Assembly (NCBI RefSeq): GCF_001983935.1
Contig: NZ_CP017641.1
Span: forward strand, 5,146,001-5,210,000
Direction of reading: 5' to 3'
Origin: Fuerstiella marisgermanici
GTDB lineage: Bacteria; Planctomycetota; Planctomycetia; Planctomycetales; Planctomycetaceae
Length of the DNA: 64,000 bases
Below the pieces are notes generated by a model. That model saw only the letters and a list, made by a program, of their open reading frames with translations, did not search any database and was not told the DNA's origin. A program made the position numbers and the translations under genes. Shown here piece by piece: positions 9,436 to 18,528 of this stretch (the first letter of the stretch is position 1; each line of letters begins with the position of its first letter).

Positions 9436-9722
9436 CATTGACCGCATTCCGACAACTCCGCTTGTGACCATAACGCCGGGCGACGGACCATCCGTCGACG
9501 CCACCGTCCATGCCTTATCGCTCCGGGACTGGATTGAGGTATTGTAAATTGAGTACGGTGGACGTCGTGTTGCGCCGACCACACGTCGACGTCCAAAAAA
9601 TCGGTAGACACCTCGCTCGCCAGACCATGGCGGTTGATCGCTGGTCGGCAGTGCCCGCCCGAATTCGATTCGCTGGCAGCGAGCGATCAAAGTTATGAAT
9701 TGCCGAATGATCGCCACTTACA

Positions 9723-10208
9723 ATGCACGAGAAAAATCAGATTGAAATACGGTCGGCCACTGTTGCCGACTACGACGCTTTGGCCGACGTCATGTTTGAC
9801 GCGGTCCGGCACGGCCCCAGCGCTTACACGGAAGAACAGCGGCAAGCGTGGGTTCCTCAGCCTCGAAGGGGAGTCGATTGGGTCGAGCGTTTAAGCTCTC
9901 AGTCAATTTTCGTTGCCGCGAATTCCAGCGAAGTGGTCGGATTCATGAGTCTCGCCGAAGCTGGCTACATCGACTTCGCTTACATCCGGCCATCCGCACA
10001 GGGAACCGGAGTTTTTCGTCGCCTTTATGAATCCATTGAAAAGCTGTCGCAGCAGAACGGGGAAACGCGTCTCTGGGTTCACGCCAGCTTGATGGCTCAA
10101 CCAGCCTTCGCCGCAATGGGCTTTGCAATTAAGAAGAAGGAAGTCGTTCAAATTGGCGAGCAGTCCCTTGATCGGTTTGAGATGGAGAAACGGATCGGAA
10201 TTCACTGA
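9723..10208 (+). CDS. GNAT family N-acetyltransferase
   Basis: 161 residues of GNAT type, which transfer an acetyl group from acetyl-CoA to an amine. The N-terminal strand EIRSATVADYDALADVMFDAV is typical. The acetyl-CoA-binding segment is YIDFAYIRPSAQGTGVFRRLYESIE (about 82-106), a variant of the Q/RxxGxG/A loop. The C-terminal ASLMAQPAFAAMGF is the usual end of the fold. The substrate is unknown. Start ATG 9723; no partner gene is evident. Confidence 0.85.
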   Translation: MHEKNQIEIRSATVADYDALADVMFDAVRHGPSAYTEEQRQAWVPQPRRGVDWVERLSSQSIFVAANSSEVVGFMSLAEAGYIDFAYIRPSAQGTGVFRRLYESIEKLSQQNGETRLWVHASLMAQPAFAAMGFAIKKKEVVQIGEQSLDRFEMEKRIGIH

Positions 10209-10459
10209 CTTCGCAAACCCATCCTGTCTCGAGTCAGCCGTTCTTTCGACCTCCAACCGTCCGCAAATCCCAGCGGAACGTCCTGCAACGCGCAGCGGCC
10301 CGCGCCGTCTGAGACTTGCGGCGCAGGATGCAAAGCTCCGGTGGCAGCCTAATTGGTCAGGCCAATTCCAGCCGATACAATCCACCATCGGAGACAGCCG
10401 GTCCCGGCGCAGACATTCTCCGAAACATTGCCATTTCGCAAATTTGAGGTTCTTTCATC

Positions 10460-10780
10460 GTGCCCGCCATCAATCAGCCATTCCTGAACAAACTTCGCAC
10501 CTTCAGCATTATCGAAGGCATTTCGACGCTGGTCTTGTTCGGCATCGCGATGCCTCTGAAATATCTAGCCGAAATGCCGCTGGCCGTCCGCATTGTGGGT
10601 AGCATCCATGGAGTTCTGTTCGTGGGCCTGGTATTCATGCTGATGGCGGCGGTTTCGCGAGTCCCCATTTCGAAGGGCCTGGCAATCACCGGAATATTGG
10701 CAGCGATCGTGCCATTTGGGCCGTTTATCTTCGACGGCAAGCTGAAGCGAATCGGCAACATGGCGGAACTTTCGGAGTGA
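10460..10780 (+). CDS. DUF3817 family membrane protein
   Basis: 106 residues with three predicted membrane helices (about 17-32, 44-64, 73-90). It matches the DUF3817 pattern: IIEGISTLVLFGIAMPLKYLAEMPLAVRIVGSIHGVLF, with the conserved Glu in helix 1 and His before helix 2. Function unknown; a small inner-membrane protein. A degraded fragment of a second copy lies at 8979-9042. An ISAs1-family element is inserted 14 bases after its stop. Confidence 0.85.
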   Translation: MPAINQPFLNKLRTFSIIEGISTLVLFGIAMPLKYLAEMPLAVRIVGSIHGVLFVGLVFMLMAAVSRVPISKGLAITGILAAIVPFGPFIFDGKLKRIGNMAELSE

Positions 10781-10794
10781 CCGCAAAGCATGGC

Positions 10795-12085
10795 CAGGGC
10801 CAGCGCGCACTTTGGGCAATTTAGGCTGGCGCGACAAGTGAGTATTGGTTAGTCTTTTCGTGTCGTAACATCGGACTTCACGAGGAGAGGACAAGAGATG
10901 TCGACAGTTGAACTGGCGGTCACCCAGGAGCTGACAGGAAACATTGTTCATTACTTTGATCAATTGAAAGACCCGCGTTCCAACATCAATCGTCTGCATC
11001 TGCTTGGTGATGTGATTGTGATCGCCATTTGCGGAGTGCTGGCCAACGCCGACGGCCCCAGTGCGATTGCGGAATGGGCGCGACTGAATGCCGATGGCCT
11101 GCAGAAACACCTGGCACTTCCGCATGGCATTCCGAAAAAAGATACGTACCGGCGCGTCCTTTCTCTCCTGAAGCCGAACGACTTTCAAGCGTGCTTCGTG
11201 CAATGGATTGAATCGCTGGAAGGACTTTCCGACGAACAGAAAGAAGGCTACAGAAAACAGATTGCGATTGATGGCAAAGCACTCCGTCGATCACATGACA
11301 AAAAGAATGGGCTGGGTGCGTTGTTCATCGTGAGTGCGTGGGCTTCTGATCAGGGGATTTCTCTGGGACAGGTGGCGACGGAAGAGAAGTCGAACGAGAT
11401 CACCGCGATCCCGAAATTACTGAACGAAATCAATATCGATGAGGCGATCATTACGATTGACGCAGCGGGTTGTCAAAAAAACATTGCGCAGCAGATCGTG
11501 TCTGGCAATGCAGACTATGTGTTAGCCCTGAAAGGCAACCAACCGAAACTCTATGAGGTCGTGCAGAAGTTTTTTCTCGATCACCTGGAGGATGACTTCG
11601 CTCGCTGTCCCGTCAGTCGCTATGAAGAAACAGAGAAGGGACACGGTCGGCAGGAACAGAGAATCTACTATCAGGCGACCGTGCCTGTCGATTTTGACGT
11701 GGGCCACAAATGGGCCGGACTCAAGACCATCGGAACGGCGATCCGAATGTACGAGCAGGACGGCATTCATCATTCTGACGTTCGCTACTACATCAGCAGT
11801 CTGCGTCGCAAAGGCGAGCTGTTCGCAACAACGGTTCGTGGTCACTGGGCCATAGAAAACACGCTGCACTGGAGTCTCGACATGACCTACCGCGAGGATG
11901 AGAGTCGAGTCCGAAACCGAATCTTCGCGAACAATTTGTCATGGCTCAGACGACTCACACTCAGCCTCATCAAGAAACATCCTGGCAAACAAAGCAACGT
12001 CATGAAAAGAAGAATGGCCGGATGGAACATTGACTATTTGATGCAAATCCTTACCGGCAAAACAACTTAGTATGCGCTGGCCCTG
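10795..12085 (+). mobile_element. Complete ISAs1-family insertion sequence
   Basis: 1291 bp bounded by 17-bp imperfect inverted repeats, CAGGGCCAGCGCGCACT at the left and its counterpart CAGGGCCAGCGCATACT (12085 back to 12069); 15 of 17 match. The direct repeat AAGCATGGC lies immediately outside both ends (10786-10794 and 12086-12094), giving a 9-bp target duplication, within the usual 8-10 bp for the family. The transposase stop codon lies inside the right repeat. Intact ORF, ends and duplication suggest recent insertion. Confidence 0.9.
10898..12070 (+). CDS. ISAs1 family transposase
   Basis: 390 residues. The DDE transposase of the surrounding insertion sequence; it cuts and joins the element ends. 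The N-terminal segment with DPRSNINRLHLLGDVIVIAICGVL and GIPKKDTYRRVLSLL is characteristic of ISAs1 (H-repeat) proteins. The catalytic core shows IDGKALR, TIDAAGCQKNIA, YVLALKGNQP and HWAIENTLHWSLDMTYREDESR, the last containing the conserved Glu region. GAGGAG lies about ten bases before the ATG. No frameshift or stop, so probably active. Confidence 0.95.
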   Translation: MSTVELAVTQELTGNIVHYFDQLKDPRSNINRLHLLGDVIVIAICGVLANADGPSAIAEWARLNADGLQKHLALPHGIPKKDTYRRVLSLLKPNDFQACFVQWIESLEGLSDEQKEGYRKQIAIDGKALRRSHDKKNGLGALFIVSAWASDQGISLGQVATEEKSNEITAIPKLLNEINIDEAIITIDAAGCQKNIAQQIVSGNADYVLALKGNQPKLYEVVQKFFLDHLEDDFARCPVSRYEETEKGHGRQEQRIYYQATVPVDFDVGHKWAGLKTIGTAIRMYEQDGIHHSDVRYYISSLRRKGELFATTVRGHWAIENTLHWSLDMTYREDESRVRNRIFANNLSWLRRLTLSLIKKHPGKQSNVMKRRMAGWNIDYLMQILTGKTT

Positions 12086-12211
12086 AAGCATGGCCGACTC
12101 GCCGCAGCGGAGGTGTTGCCTTCGATTCGCATTTTCGTCTCATGAGTGTGGTATTATGATTTTCAACGTGGACAATCTTCTTAACCACGTCCCCGCAATA
12201 CGAAGCCTCCC

Positions 12212-14158
12212 ATGATCGGTGCATCTGAAGTCTACCACTTTTCCAAAACGGCTGGCGTCGCGCCAGCCGCTCGGCGTTCGCGCTGGCGAGCGATGGCGAA
12301 AAAAGTCATCAAACGCAGCCAGGAAATGAATTCGCTGGCCGATGATGAGCTCACCACAGCCGGCCGCAAACTCATGTGGGAAGCCAAAGCCGGTACGCCC
12401 CTGGATAAGCTGCTGATCGAAGCCTACGCGCTGGTCCGCCAGTCGGCTCGGCGCGTGCTCAACATGGAGCACTTCGAAGTTCAAATTATTGGCGCGATCG
12501 CTTTGTTCGAAGGCCATATTGCCGAAATGCAGACGGGGGAGGGCAAGACGCTGACGGCCACCATGCCGTCGTTCCTGCGAGCTCTGACCGGCCACGGTTG
12601 CCACGTGATCACCGTCAACGATTACCTGGCCGAACGTGACTGCAAAATCATGGGGCCAGTGCATCGCAAGCTGGGCTTAACGGTCGGCACAATTCTGGAA
12701 CCGATGGAACCTGACGAACGCCGGCAGAACTATGCCTGCGATATCACCTACGCGACGTCCAAGGAAATGGGCTTCGACTTCCTCCGCGACCGCCTGCGCA
12801 TGGGAGCCTCACCAGACGACGGAACGCCTTCGCTGCGAAAATTTGTCCGCACTTTAGGCGGCGGCGAAGAACCCGTGCAGCGTGGGCACTACTTCGCCCT
12901 GATCGACGAAGCGGACAGTATTCTTATCGATGAAGCACGAACGCCGCTGATCATCGGGTTGACTCAGCCAAACGACCCCGGCACCGTCAATCTGTTTCGC
13001 TGGAGTAACCGAGCCACCTATCAGCTCACCCCGCGTGAAGACTATGTTTACGAACCCGAACGCCGTTCTGCATGGCTGACCGACGCCGGCTGCCGCAAAG
13101 TTGTTCTGATGGCTAAGCCGTCGCTGATGAACAGCATGGACACCGAACGCATTTACACGCAGGTCGAAAAAGCGCTGACGGCTCAGCACGCTTTCATGAA
13201 GGACCGCGACTACGTCATCGTCGATGAGAAAGTGATGATCGTCGACGAAGGAACGGGCCGAGTGATGGATGGCCGAAAGTGGCAGGACGGACTTCATCAG
13301 GCGATCGAAGCCAAAGAACTGGTTCCCATTACCGCCGCCACCGGCGAGGCGGCTCGAATTACGGTGCAGAGCTTCTTTCGCAACTATACCAACCTGTGCG
13401 GCATGACGGGAACAGCTCTACCCGCCCGTCGCGAACTGAAAAAGACGTATAAGCTGAAGGTCACAAAGATCCCGACGAACAAGAAGTGTATTCGTCGAGG
13501 CAAGCCAGCACGAGTCTTCAAGACTCAAGAGGCTAAGCGAGCCGCCATTGCCGCAGACATCGAAGAGCTCATGCAGCGAGGCCAGAGCATTCTGGTCGGC
13601 ACGCCGTCCGTCGAAGCGTCCGAAGCCTTGGCTGAGATCCTGAAAGGGCACAACATCAACGCTAAGATCTTGAACGCTCGCTACCACGAACAGGAGGCGG
13701 AAATTGTCAAACAGGCGGGCGGTCCGGGCAAAGTAACCATCGCCACAAACATGGCTGGTCGAGGAACAGACATTATCCTGGACGATGTCGTTAAGAAGTC
13801 GGGCGGACTGCATGTCATCGCCACCGAAATGCACAGCTCGAAGCGCATCGATCGCCAGCTAGTGGGCCGAGCCGCTCGACAGGGCGACCCGGGGTCCTAC
13901 CAGTTCTATCTGTCGCTGGAAGACGAACTGCTTAGCTGCCGCGAACCCAAAGAAGTGCAACGTCGTCGAAAAATGGCAATCGCCAACAAGTCGGGCGAAC
14001 TAAGTCGCACATGGCACCGCTACTTCAAAAAGGTGCAGCGGTTCCTGGAAAAAACTCACCGCAAGCAGCGAAAAAGTCTCCTGAAGCAGGAACGCCTGCG
14101 TCTGGAACAATACGAAAACATGGGCCTCGACCCCTACCTGGAACTCACAGAATCGTAA
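12212..14158 (+). CDS. SecA-like preprotein translocase ATPase, short paralogue
   Basis: 648 residues against roughly 800-950 for housekeeping SecA. Walker A MQTGEGKT (about 106-113), the DEAD box in LIDEADSILIDEARTPL (232-235), the preprotein cross-linking region, and NBD2 with GTDIILDD and RQLVGRAARQGDPGSYQFYLSLED are all intact. Only about 95 residues follow, so most of the helical scaffold, the helical wing and the Cys-containing C-terminal linker are absent. The reading frame is clean, so the shortening looks like a paralogue design, not decay. ATG 12293 is an alternative start. It probably drives a specialised export or shows SecA-like ATPase activity (inference). Confidence 0.85.
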   Translation: MIGASEVYHFSKTAGVAPAARRSRWRAMAKKVIKRSQEMNSLADDELTTAGRKLMWEAKAGTPLDKLLIEAYALVRQSARRVLNMEHFEVQIIGAIALFEGHIAEMQTGEGKTLTATMPSFLRALTGHGCHVITVNDYLAERDCKIMGPVHRKLGLTVGTILEPMEPDERRQNYACDITYATSKEMGFDFLRDRLRMGASPDDGTPSLRKFVRTLGGGEEPVQRGHYFALIDEADSILIDEARTPLIIGLTQPNDPGTVNLFRWSNRATYQLTPREDYVYEPERRSAWLTDAGCRKVVLMAKPSLMNSMDTERIYTQVEKALTAQHAFMKDRDYVIVDEKVMIVDEGTGRVMDGRKWQDGLHQAIEAKELVPITAATGEAARITVQSFFRNYTNLCGMTGTALPARRELKKTYKLKVTKIPTNKKCIRRGKPARVFKTQEAKRAAIAADIEELMQRGQSILVGTPSVEASEALAEILKGHNINAKILNARYHEQEAEIVKQAGGPGKVTIATNMAGRGTDIILDDVVKKSGGLHVIATEMHSSKRIDRQLVGRAARQGDPGSYQFYLSLEDELLSCREPKEVQRRRKMAIANKSGELSRTWHRYFKKVQRFLEKTHRKQRKSLLKQERLRLEQYENMGLDPYLELTES

Positions 14159-14201
14159 GCCAAGCACGCATCATTCTCACGCCGCAGTAGACACATCCTC
14201 A

Positions 14202-14290
14202 AGCGACCACCGGGAGCACCGCCGGCGATTCCGCCCCCAAACCGTCACCAACCCACTACGCCAACCGCCCGCCGGTGCATACCGGCCCCG
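14202..14290 (-). repeat. Dispersed 3'-end repeat, family C, copy 2
   Basis: 89 bp that directly follow the TAA of the methyltransferase gene (14291-14293, minus strand). The hairpin after the stop is GCCGGT-ATGC-ACCGGC, a compensated variant of copy 1. It shares the GCGGTTGGCGT and CGCCGGCGGTGCTCCCG blocks with the other copies. The convergent secA-like gene ends 44 bases away. Confidence 0.75.
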
Positions 14291-15094
14291 TTAGGGAGTC
14301 CAGATTTTGGTGGTGGTCGTTGTGGCTTCGTTGGGAGGCCGTTTTTCTCGTCGAGCTTTCAGGCGGATGTAGGGTGGAATAAAGCGGCCGCGGTAGCCGA
14401 AATGATTGACGTTGGCGTTGTAGTCCGCTCGTACAGGTTCGCGGACGTCTTCCAGAATCATGTTGCTGCGACACAGTCCGCCGATCAGATCTTCCAGTCG
14501 ATGCAGGTACTCAGTCGCTCCGGGTTCACGATAAGATTTGTCGATCTGTCGGGGCAGGGGGCCTCGATGGTAGTACTCGACCCCGATAACAAACTGATGG
14601 CGTTCGTTGCGATGACTAATCTGCAGGCTGGTCGGTTGTTTATGCTGGCTGATATAAACACCGTCATCGCGAAGGACGCGAGCGATCTCCGCATACAGTG
14701 GGACCAGGTCGGGGATGTAGCAGGAGCTGACCGGTTGATGCACGATGTCGAAACTTCGGCTGGTGAGTTCGCGCAGATCGTCCATTGAAGCGCGCAGTGT
14801 TTCGACCTTCAGACCGCGACGATGTGCTTCGCGACGATCGAGTTCCAGCATTGAGTCGCTGATATCCACGACCGTCACGTTTGCCCCCGCCACCGCGTAC
14901 AGAATCGACTGCCAGCCACCGCCGGACGCCAGACACAGCACGTCCATGCCAACCACACTTTCGGGCAGCCAGCCTCGCCCATCCAAAACCCGAAGTGGTC
15001 GCGAGCACTCTTCGTCCGTGGCAACGCGAGCGAACTGGCTTCCGGAATCCGCCAGTTGATTCCATGATTTTCGGTTAGTTGCCTGGTAATTCAA
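14291..15094 (-). CDS. Class I SAM-dependent methyltransferase
   Basis: 267 residues. The Rossmann methyltransferase core shows MDVLCLASGGGWQSILYAVAGANVTVVDISDSMLELD (about 49-85), the SAM-binding motif I and acidic end of strand 2. FDIVHQPVSSCYIPDL is the post-II region. It resembles methylases of the UbiE/BioC type, but no substrate motif is recognisable. It is a single gene convergent with the secA-like gene and followed by a family C repeat. Confidence 0.85.
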   Translation of the reverse strand: MNYQATNRKSWNQLADSGSQFARVATDEECSRPLRVLDGRGWLPESVVGMDVLCLASGGGWQSILYAVAGANVTVVDISDSMLELDRREAHRRGLKVETLRASMDDLRELTSRSFDIVHQPVSSCYIPDLVPLYAEIARVLRDDGVYISQHKQPTSLQISHRNERHQFVIGVEYYHRGPLPRQIDKSYREPGATEYLHRLEDLIGGLCRSNMILEDVREPVRADYNANVNHFGYRGRFIPPYIRLKARREKRPPNEATTTTTKIWTP

Positions 15095-15286
15095 AGGGGG
15101 CTCCTGAATGTCGACGAAAACGCCGAACCGCGGGTTGAATGTGCGGAGTATACCGCCGCGGCCACGTTGTGATGTTCGGGGAAGTCGGCTTCAAACCACT
15201 TCGGCGCTTTTCTAAGCACTTTTGACGTTTAGAATAGTCGGTGGTGGAATGCCTGCCACGGTTGGTGGAATGAGTTCACGGGGCAA

Positions 15287-16264
15287 ATGACGCCCTCTGA
15301 AAGCCGGTTTGTGGAAATTCTCTCACGAGTTCATTTGTATTGTTTTCTGTTGAGCTACATCGCTGCGTTCGGCGTTGAGCTTTTTCAGTTACTGCGCAAC
15401 CGGTCCGCGCTGACACGGGGCCTGCTAATTGCATCAACCACTGCCGGATTAATGGCTCATGCGGCTTATTTGGTCGCACGAAGTTCAAAATCCGGCCTCC
15501 CGCCACTGGTTGGCAGCAGCCACGACTGGCTACTGGTACTGGCTTGGCTGGGAGTCGTTTTCTATCTGCTGATCCTGACAACTCAACGACGAATCACGCT
15601 GGGGTTGTTTCTGTTGCCTGTCATCGTAGGCCTTATCGTGATGTCTACGTTCGTTGACAGCGGGACCACAGAAGAAGCAGGCCGACTAGCCAGTCGGCGC
15701 TGGGGAATGCTGCACGCGTCGACGCTGGTTGTTGGAATCGGCTGCGTGGCGGCGGCCACCTTGTGTGCGGTGATGTACCTGTTGCAGCACCAAAAGCTGC
15801 GAGGGAAGAGTTCCTGGTTACATCGACTGCAGCTGCCAAATCTGGAAAAGTTGACATCCGTGAATCGCTGGCTGGTGATTGGTACCGTCGCAATGCTGAC
15901 GGTGGGCCTGGCAACGGGATTCATTCTGGCCGCCACGACTGCGAAAGGGGAGTTCGACTGGACCGATCCAATCATCGCCGGCACGACCATCGTGTGGGGT
16001 ATCATGACCATAACATTGGCGTGGCTGTTAACCCAAAAGGAACAAACCGGTCGCCAGGTCGCTCGCATGACGTTACTGGCCGGCGGGTTTCTGCTGCTAA
16101 CCGTCTTTGGTCTGATGCTGCTATCCGGCGGCGTGCATGAGAACCGCCCAGCGAACTCGAATAAAGATGCAGCGTCGCTTTCGAAAGAACGCACGGCGCG
16201 CGATGCCGGCATCCTAATGTGCGAAAGCCACTTCACCTGTTATAGCGAAGGCATGCCGTCATGA
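15287..16264 (+). CDS. CcsA/HemX-like membrane protein upstream of hemA
   Basis: 325 residues with about eight hydrophobic helices, resembling the cytochrome-c assembly (CcsA/CcmC) family. WGMLHASTLVVGIG and the helix pattern fit the HemX branch often found beside hemA. Its TGA overlaps the hemA start (ATGA at 16261-16264), so translation is coupled. In Bacillus, HemX controls the amount of glutamyl-tRNA reductase; a similar role here is inferred from position. The C-terminal tail after about 285 is hydrophilic and unusual. Function in haem delivery is an alternative. Confidence 0.78.
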   Translation: MTPSESRFVEILSRVHLYCFLLSYIAAFGVELFQLLRNRSALTRGLLIASTTAGLMAHAAYLVARSSKSGLPPLVGSSHDWLLVLAWLGVVFYLLILTTQRRITLGLFLLPVIVGLIVMSTFVDSGTTEEAGRLASRRWGMLHASTLVVGIGCVAAATLCAVMYLLQHQKLRGKSSWLHRLQLPNLEKLTSVNRWLVIGTVAMLTVGLATGFILAATTAKGEFDWTDPIIAGTTIVWGIMTITLAWLLTQKEQTGRQVARMTLLAGGFLLLTVFGLMLLSGGVHENRPANSNKDAASLSKERTARDAGILMCESHFTCYSEGMPS

Positions 16265-17541
16265 ACGTCTTCGTCTTAAGCTGCAACCATCATCACGCCG
16301 GGCTGGAGGTGCGTGAGAAGCTGGCGTTCGCATCTGAAGATCAGCTCACGCAAGCCTACGCCGACTGGCGCAAACAGCATCCCGATTCCGAACTCGTACT
16401 GCTGTCGACGTGTAATCGCGTCGAAGTCTATGCGGCCACCGACCAGGAAAGCGGCGCGCTTTCGGCTCAGCACATTTCCGATTTCGTATCCCAGTTCCAC
16501 AACGTGCCGTCAGACGAATTTACCGGTTCCGTGCTGTCGCACCATGGCCAGAAGGCAGTGGAACACTTGTTTGATGTCGTCTGCAGTCTGGACAGCATGG
16601 TTCTGGGCGAACCACAGATTGTGACTCAGGTCAAAGACGCCTACCGGATTGCTCGCGAAAACGATTCCTGCGGGCCGCTAACGAACATTCTGTTTCAGCG
16701 AGCTTTGGAAGTATCGGCCAGGGTCCGCACAAACACGCGTTTATCAGAAGGCCGCGTGTCGATTGCCAGCGTTGCGGTTGGCGATTTTGGGCGTGAGATC
16801 TTTAACCGATTCGATAATAAGACGGTGCTGGTCATCGGTGCCGGCGAAATGGCTGAAGAGACTCTGCGATACCTGAAAGACGAAAATGCAGGACGCATCG
16901 TGGTTATCAACCGCAACCGAGAACGAGCGGAAGCGCTCGCCAACGCATTTGGCGGCGCGACGGACAGCTTTGATCAATTGGATAAGTGGCTGGCTGCAGC
17001 GGACATTATCGTTAGTACAACGGGAGCAACAGACACGCTGATCGACCACGACCGATTCGCTCGCATCCGCAAGAATGCTGATCGCAAGCCGGTCTTCATC
17101 CTGGATCTTGGTGCCCCGCGAGACTTCGCACCGTCAATCGCCGATATCGACGACAACATTTTCCTATACGACATTGACGCGCTGGAAGAAAAATGTGAAC
17201 AGAATCGAGCGATGCGGGTTTCGGAAATCAAGCAGGCTCGCAAAATCATTCTAGAAGCCACCGAACACTTCATGCACGGTGTTTATCATCGAGCGACGGG
17301 TCCCGTCATTCAGCGACTGCGTGAACAGCTGACAGACATCAGCCAGACAGAAATCGACATCCTGTTCCGACGTCTGCCGGATCTCGACGACGAACAGCGA
17401 TCAGCGATTGAAAAGACAGTCCATCGAATTGTTAACAAAGTGCTGCACCCACCGCTGGAAACGCTGAAGGTCGAAGCCAAGGCCGGCACGCCTCACAGCT
17501 TGCTGGACGCGATGAAGCGACTGTTTCATCTGGGTGAGTGA
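16261..17541 (+). CDS. hemA: Glutamyl-tRNA reductase
   Basis: 426 residues, the family's normal length. It reduces Glu-tRNA to glutamate-1-semialdehyde, the first step of C5-route tetrapyrrole synthesis. The catalytic Cys51 lies in LLSTCNRVEVYA. SLDSMVLGEPQIVTQVKDAY matches the family signature. The NADPH domain begins at VLVIGAGEMAEETLRYL, and the dimerisation helices are at the C-terminus. The start overlaps the upstream membrane gene by four bases. Together with hemQ at 58167 it indicates endogenous haem synthesis. Confidence 0.97.
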   Translation: MNVFVLSCNHHHAGLEVREKLAFASEDQLTQAYADWRKQHPDSELVLLSTCNRVEVYAATDQESGALSAQHISDFVSQFHNVPSDEFTGSVLSHHGQKAVEHLFDVVCSLDSMVLGEPQIVTQVKDAYRIARENDSCGPLTNILFQRALEVSARVRTNTRLSEGRVSIASVAVGDFGREIFNRFDNKTVLVIGAGEMAEETLRYLKDENAGRIVVINRNRERAEALANAFGGATDSFDQLDKWLAAADIIVSTTGATDTLIDHDRFARIRKNADRKPVFILDLGAPRDFAPSIADIDDNIFLYDIDALEEKCEQNRAMRVSEIKQARKIILEATEHFMHGVYHRATGPVIQRLREQLTDISQTEIDILFRRLPDLDDEQRSAIEKTVHRIVNKVLHPPLETLKVEAKAGTPHSLLDAMKRLFHLGE

Positions 17542-17649
17542 CTGCGGCTGGCAGCTTCGAGCATTTCAGCGATTGCCTGCAAACACGCTCGCTGGTCGTC
17601 GCTGAAGACTGCCTCACCATGGACGCAGTTCGGGAACCAATCGCAGCGA

Positions 17650-17738
17650 CAGCGAATCTCGCTGACTTGCGGCCGCGGAATAAGCTTTTCGGACGATGAT
17701 GGCTGTTTCCCCCAGGCCGCAAACGTCCACGGCAAAAG
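17650..17738 (-). repeat. Dispersed 3'-end repeat, family B, copy 1
   Basis: 89 bp on the minus strand, starting about ten bases after the stop of the 17749-18294 gene. It is clearly similar to 44406-44494, which follows the rhomboid stop. Shared blocks include GGGAAACAGCC, TCGTCCGAAA, CCGCGGCC and the perfect hairpin CAGCGA-GAT-TCGCTG at the distal end. Between hemA and a convergent gene. Confidence 0.8.
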
Positions 17739-17748
17739 CGAAGCTGGG

Positions 17749-18294
17749 TTAATTCCCCGGGCCATACATCTCAATTTCGTCGCCGTTCACCGGATTCAGT
17801 CGAGCAGCCTGGTACAGTTTCCAGGAATCGCTTTCACGCACCCAAACGGTGCGCCAATACGTGGGCATATTTCGACTGCCACCGCCCTGAGCTCTAATCG
17901 TCAATGGCCCGTTAGCGCGGAGGAATGCCGTCGCTTTTGTGATGTCGTCGTTGAGTTCCACTTCGACCGATTTGATTCGGAACTGCTCGCTCACATCCAC
18001 CAGATCCAGGCCGCGTTTGGCGTTTTCAATCAAATCGGGACTCTGCTTCGAAATCTGCCCGGCAATGGCATCCAGGTCGCGAGATCGAAAGTTGGTCAGC
18101 ATTTGTTCCAGCTGCATTTCCACTTCTTCGCCAGGCGATACCAGAGTATGCTCCAGCAACAACAGGCCCACCGCTGCCAGCACGCACACGCCAGCGACGG
18201 TTTTTCGTTTGGGCATGCCAGCAACCAAAGCTACAACGGCCACTGCGGTCAGCAACAGCAGTATCGGGACCGAGTTGTCAGTGATGAAGAACAT
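17749..18294 (-). CDS. Hypothetical membrane-anchored protein, NTF2-like C-terminus
   Basis: 181 residues. Two N-terminal hydrophobic helices (about 9-27 and 32-48) are followed by a soluble domain. That domain looks like the NTF2/SnoaL or DUF4440 fold: helix EEVEMQLEQMLTNFRSRDLDAIAGQIS, then alternating strands, ending VWVRESDSWKLYQAARLNP. Such domains bind small ligands or act as accessory domains. No catalytic motif is apparent. Family assignment is by pattern only. The MMPL transporter gene ends (18529) 234 bases upstream on the same strand. Confidence 0.65.
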   Translation of the reverse strand: MFFITDNSVPILLLLTAVAVVALVAGMPKRKTVAGVCVLAAVGLLLLEHTLVSPGEEVEMQLEQMLTNFRSRDLDAIAGQISKQSPDLIENAKRGLDLVDVSEQFRIKSVEVELNDDITKATAFLRANGPLTIRAQGGGSRNMPTYWRTVWVRESDSWKLYQAARLNPVNGDEIEMYGPGN

Positions 18295-18528
18295 GCAGGT
18301 GTCTCCGGTGTCAGCTTTTCGTCGAACCGCGGTATGTAATCGACGAGTGGCCTGTCAGCCAAAACATTCAAGTGGATGCGTCGGCCAGCGCAGTCGAAAG
18401 TTGAACCCAACGTGAATTCGCTATCGTCCGTCAGACAACCTGCCAACGAAACCCAAAAGTTGGATCGAGCACACCGCTGCAGCAACACCGCCCACGCGTC
18501 GAGCTGCGGAACTATTCTACGCTGAAGC

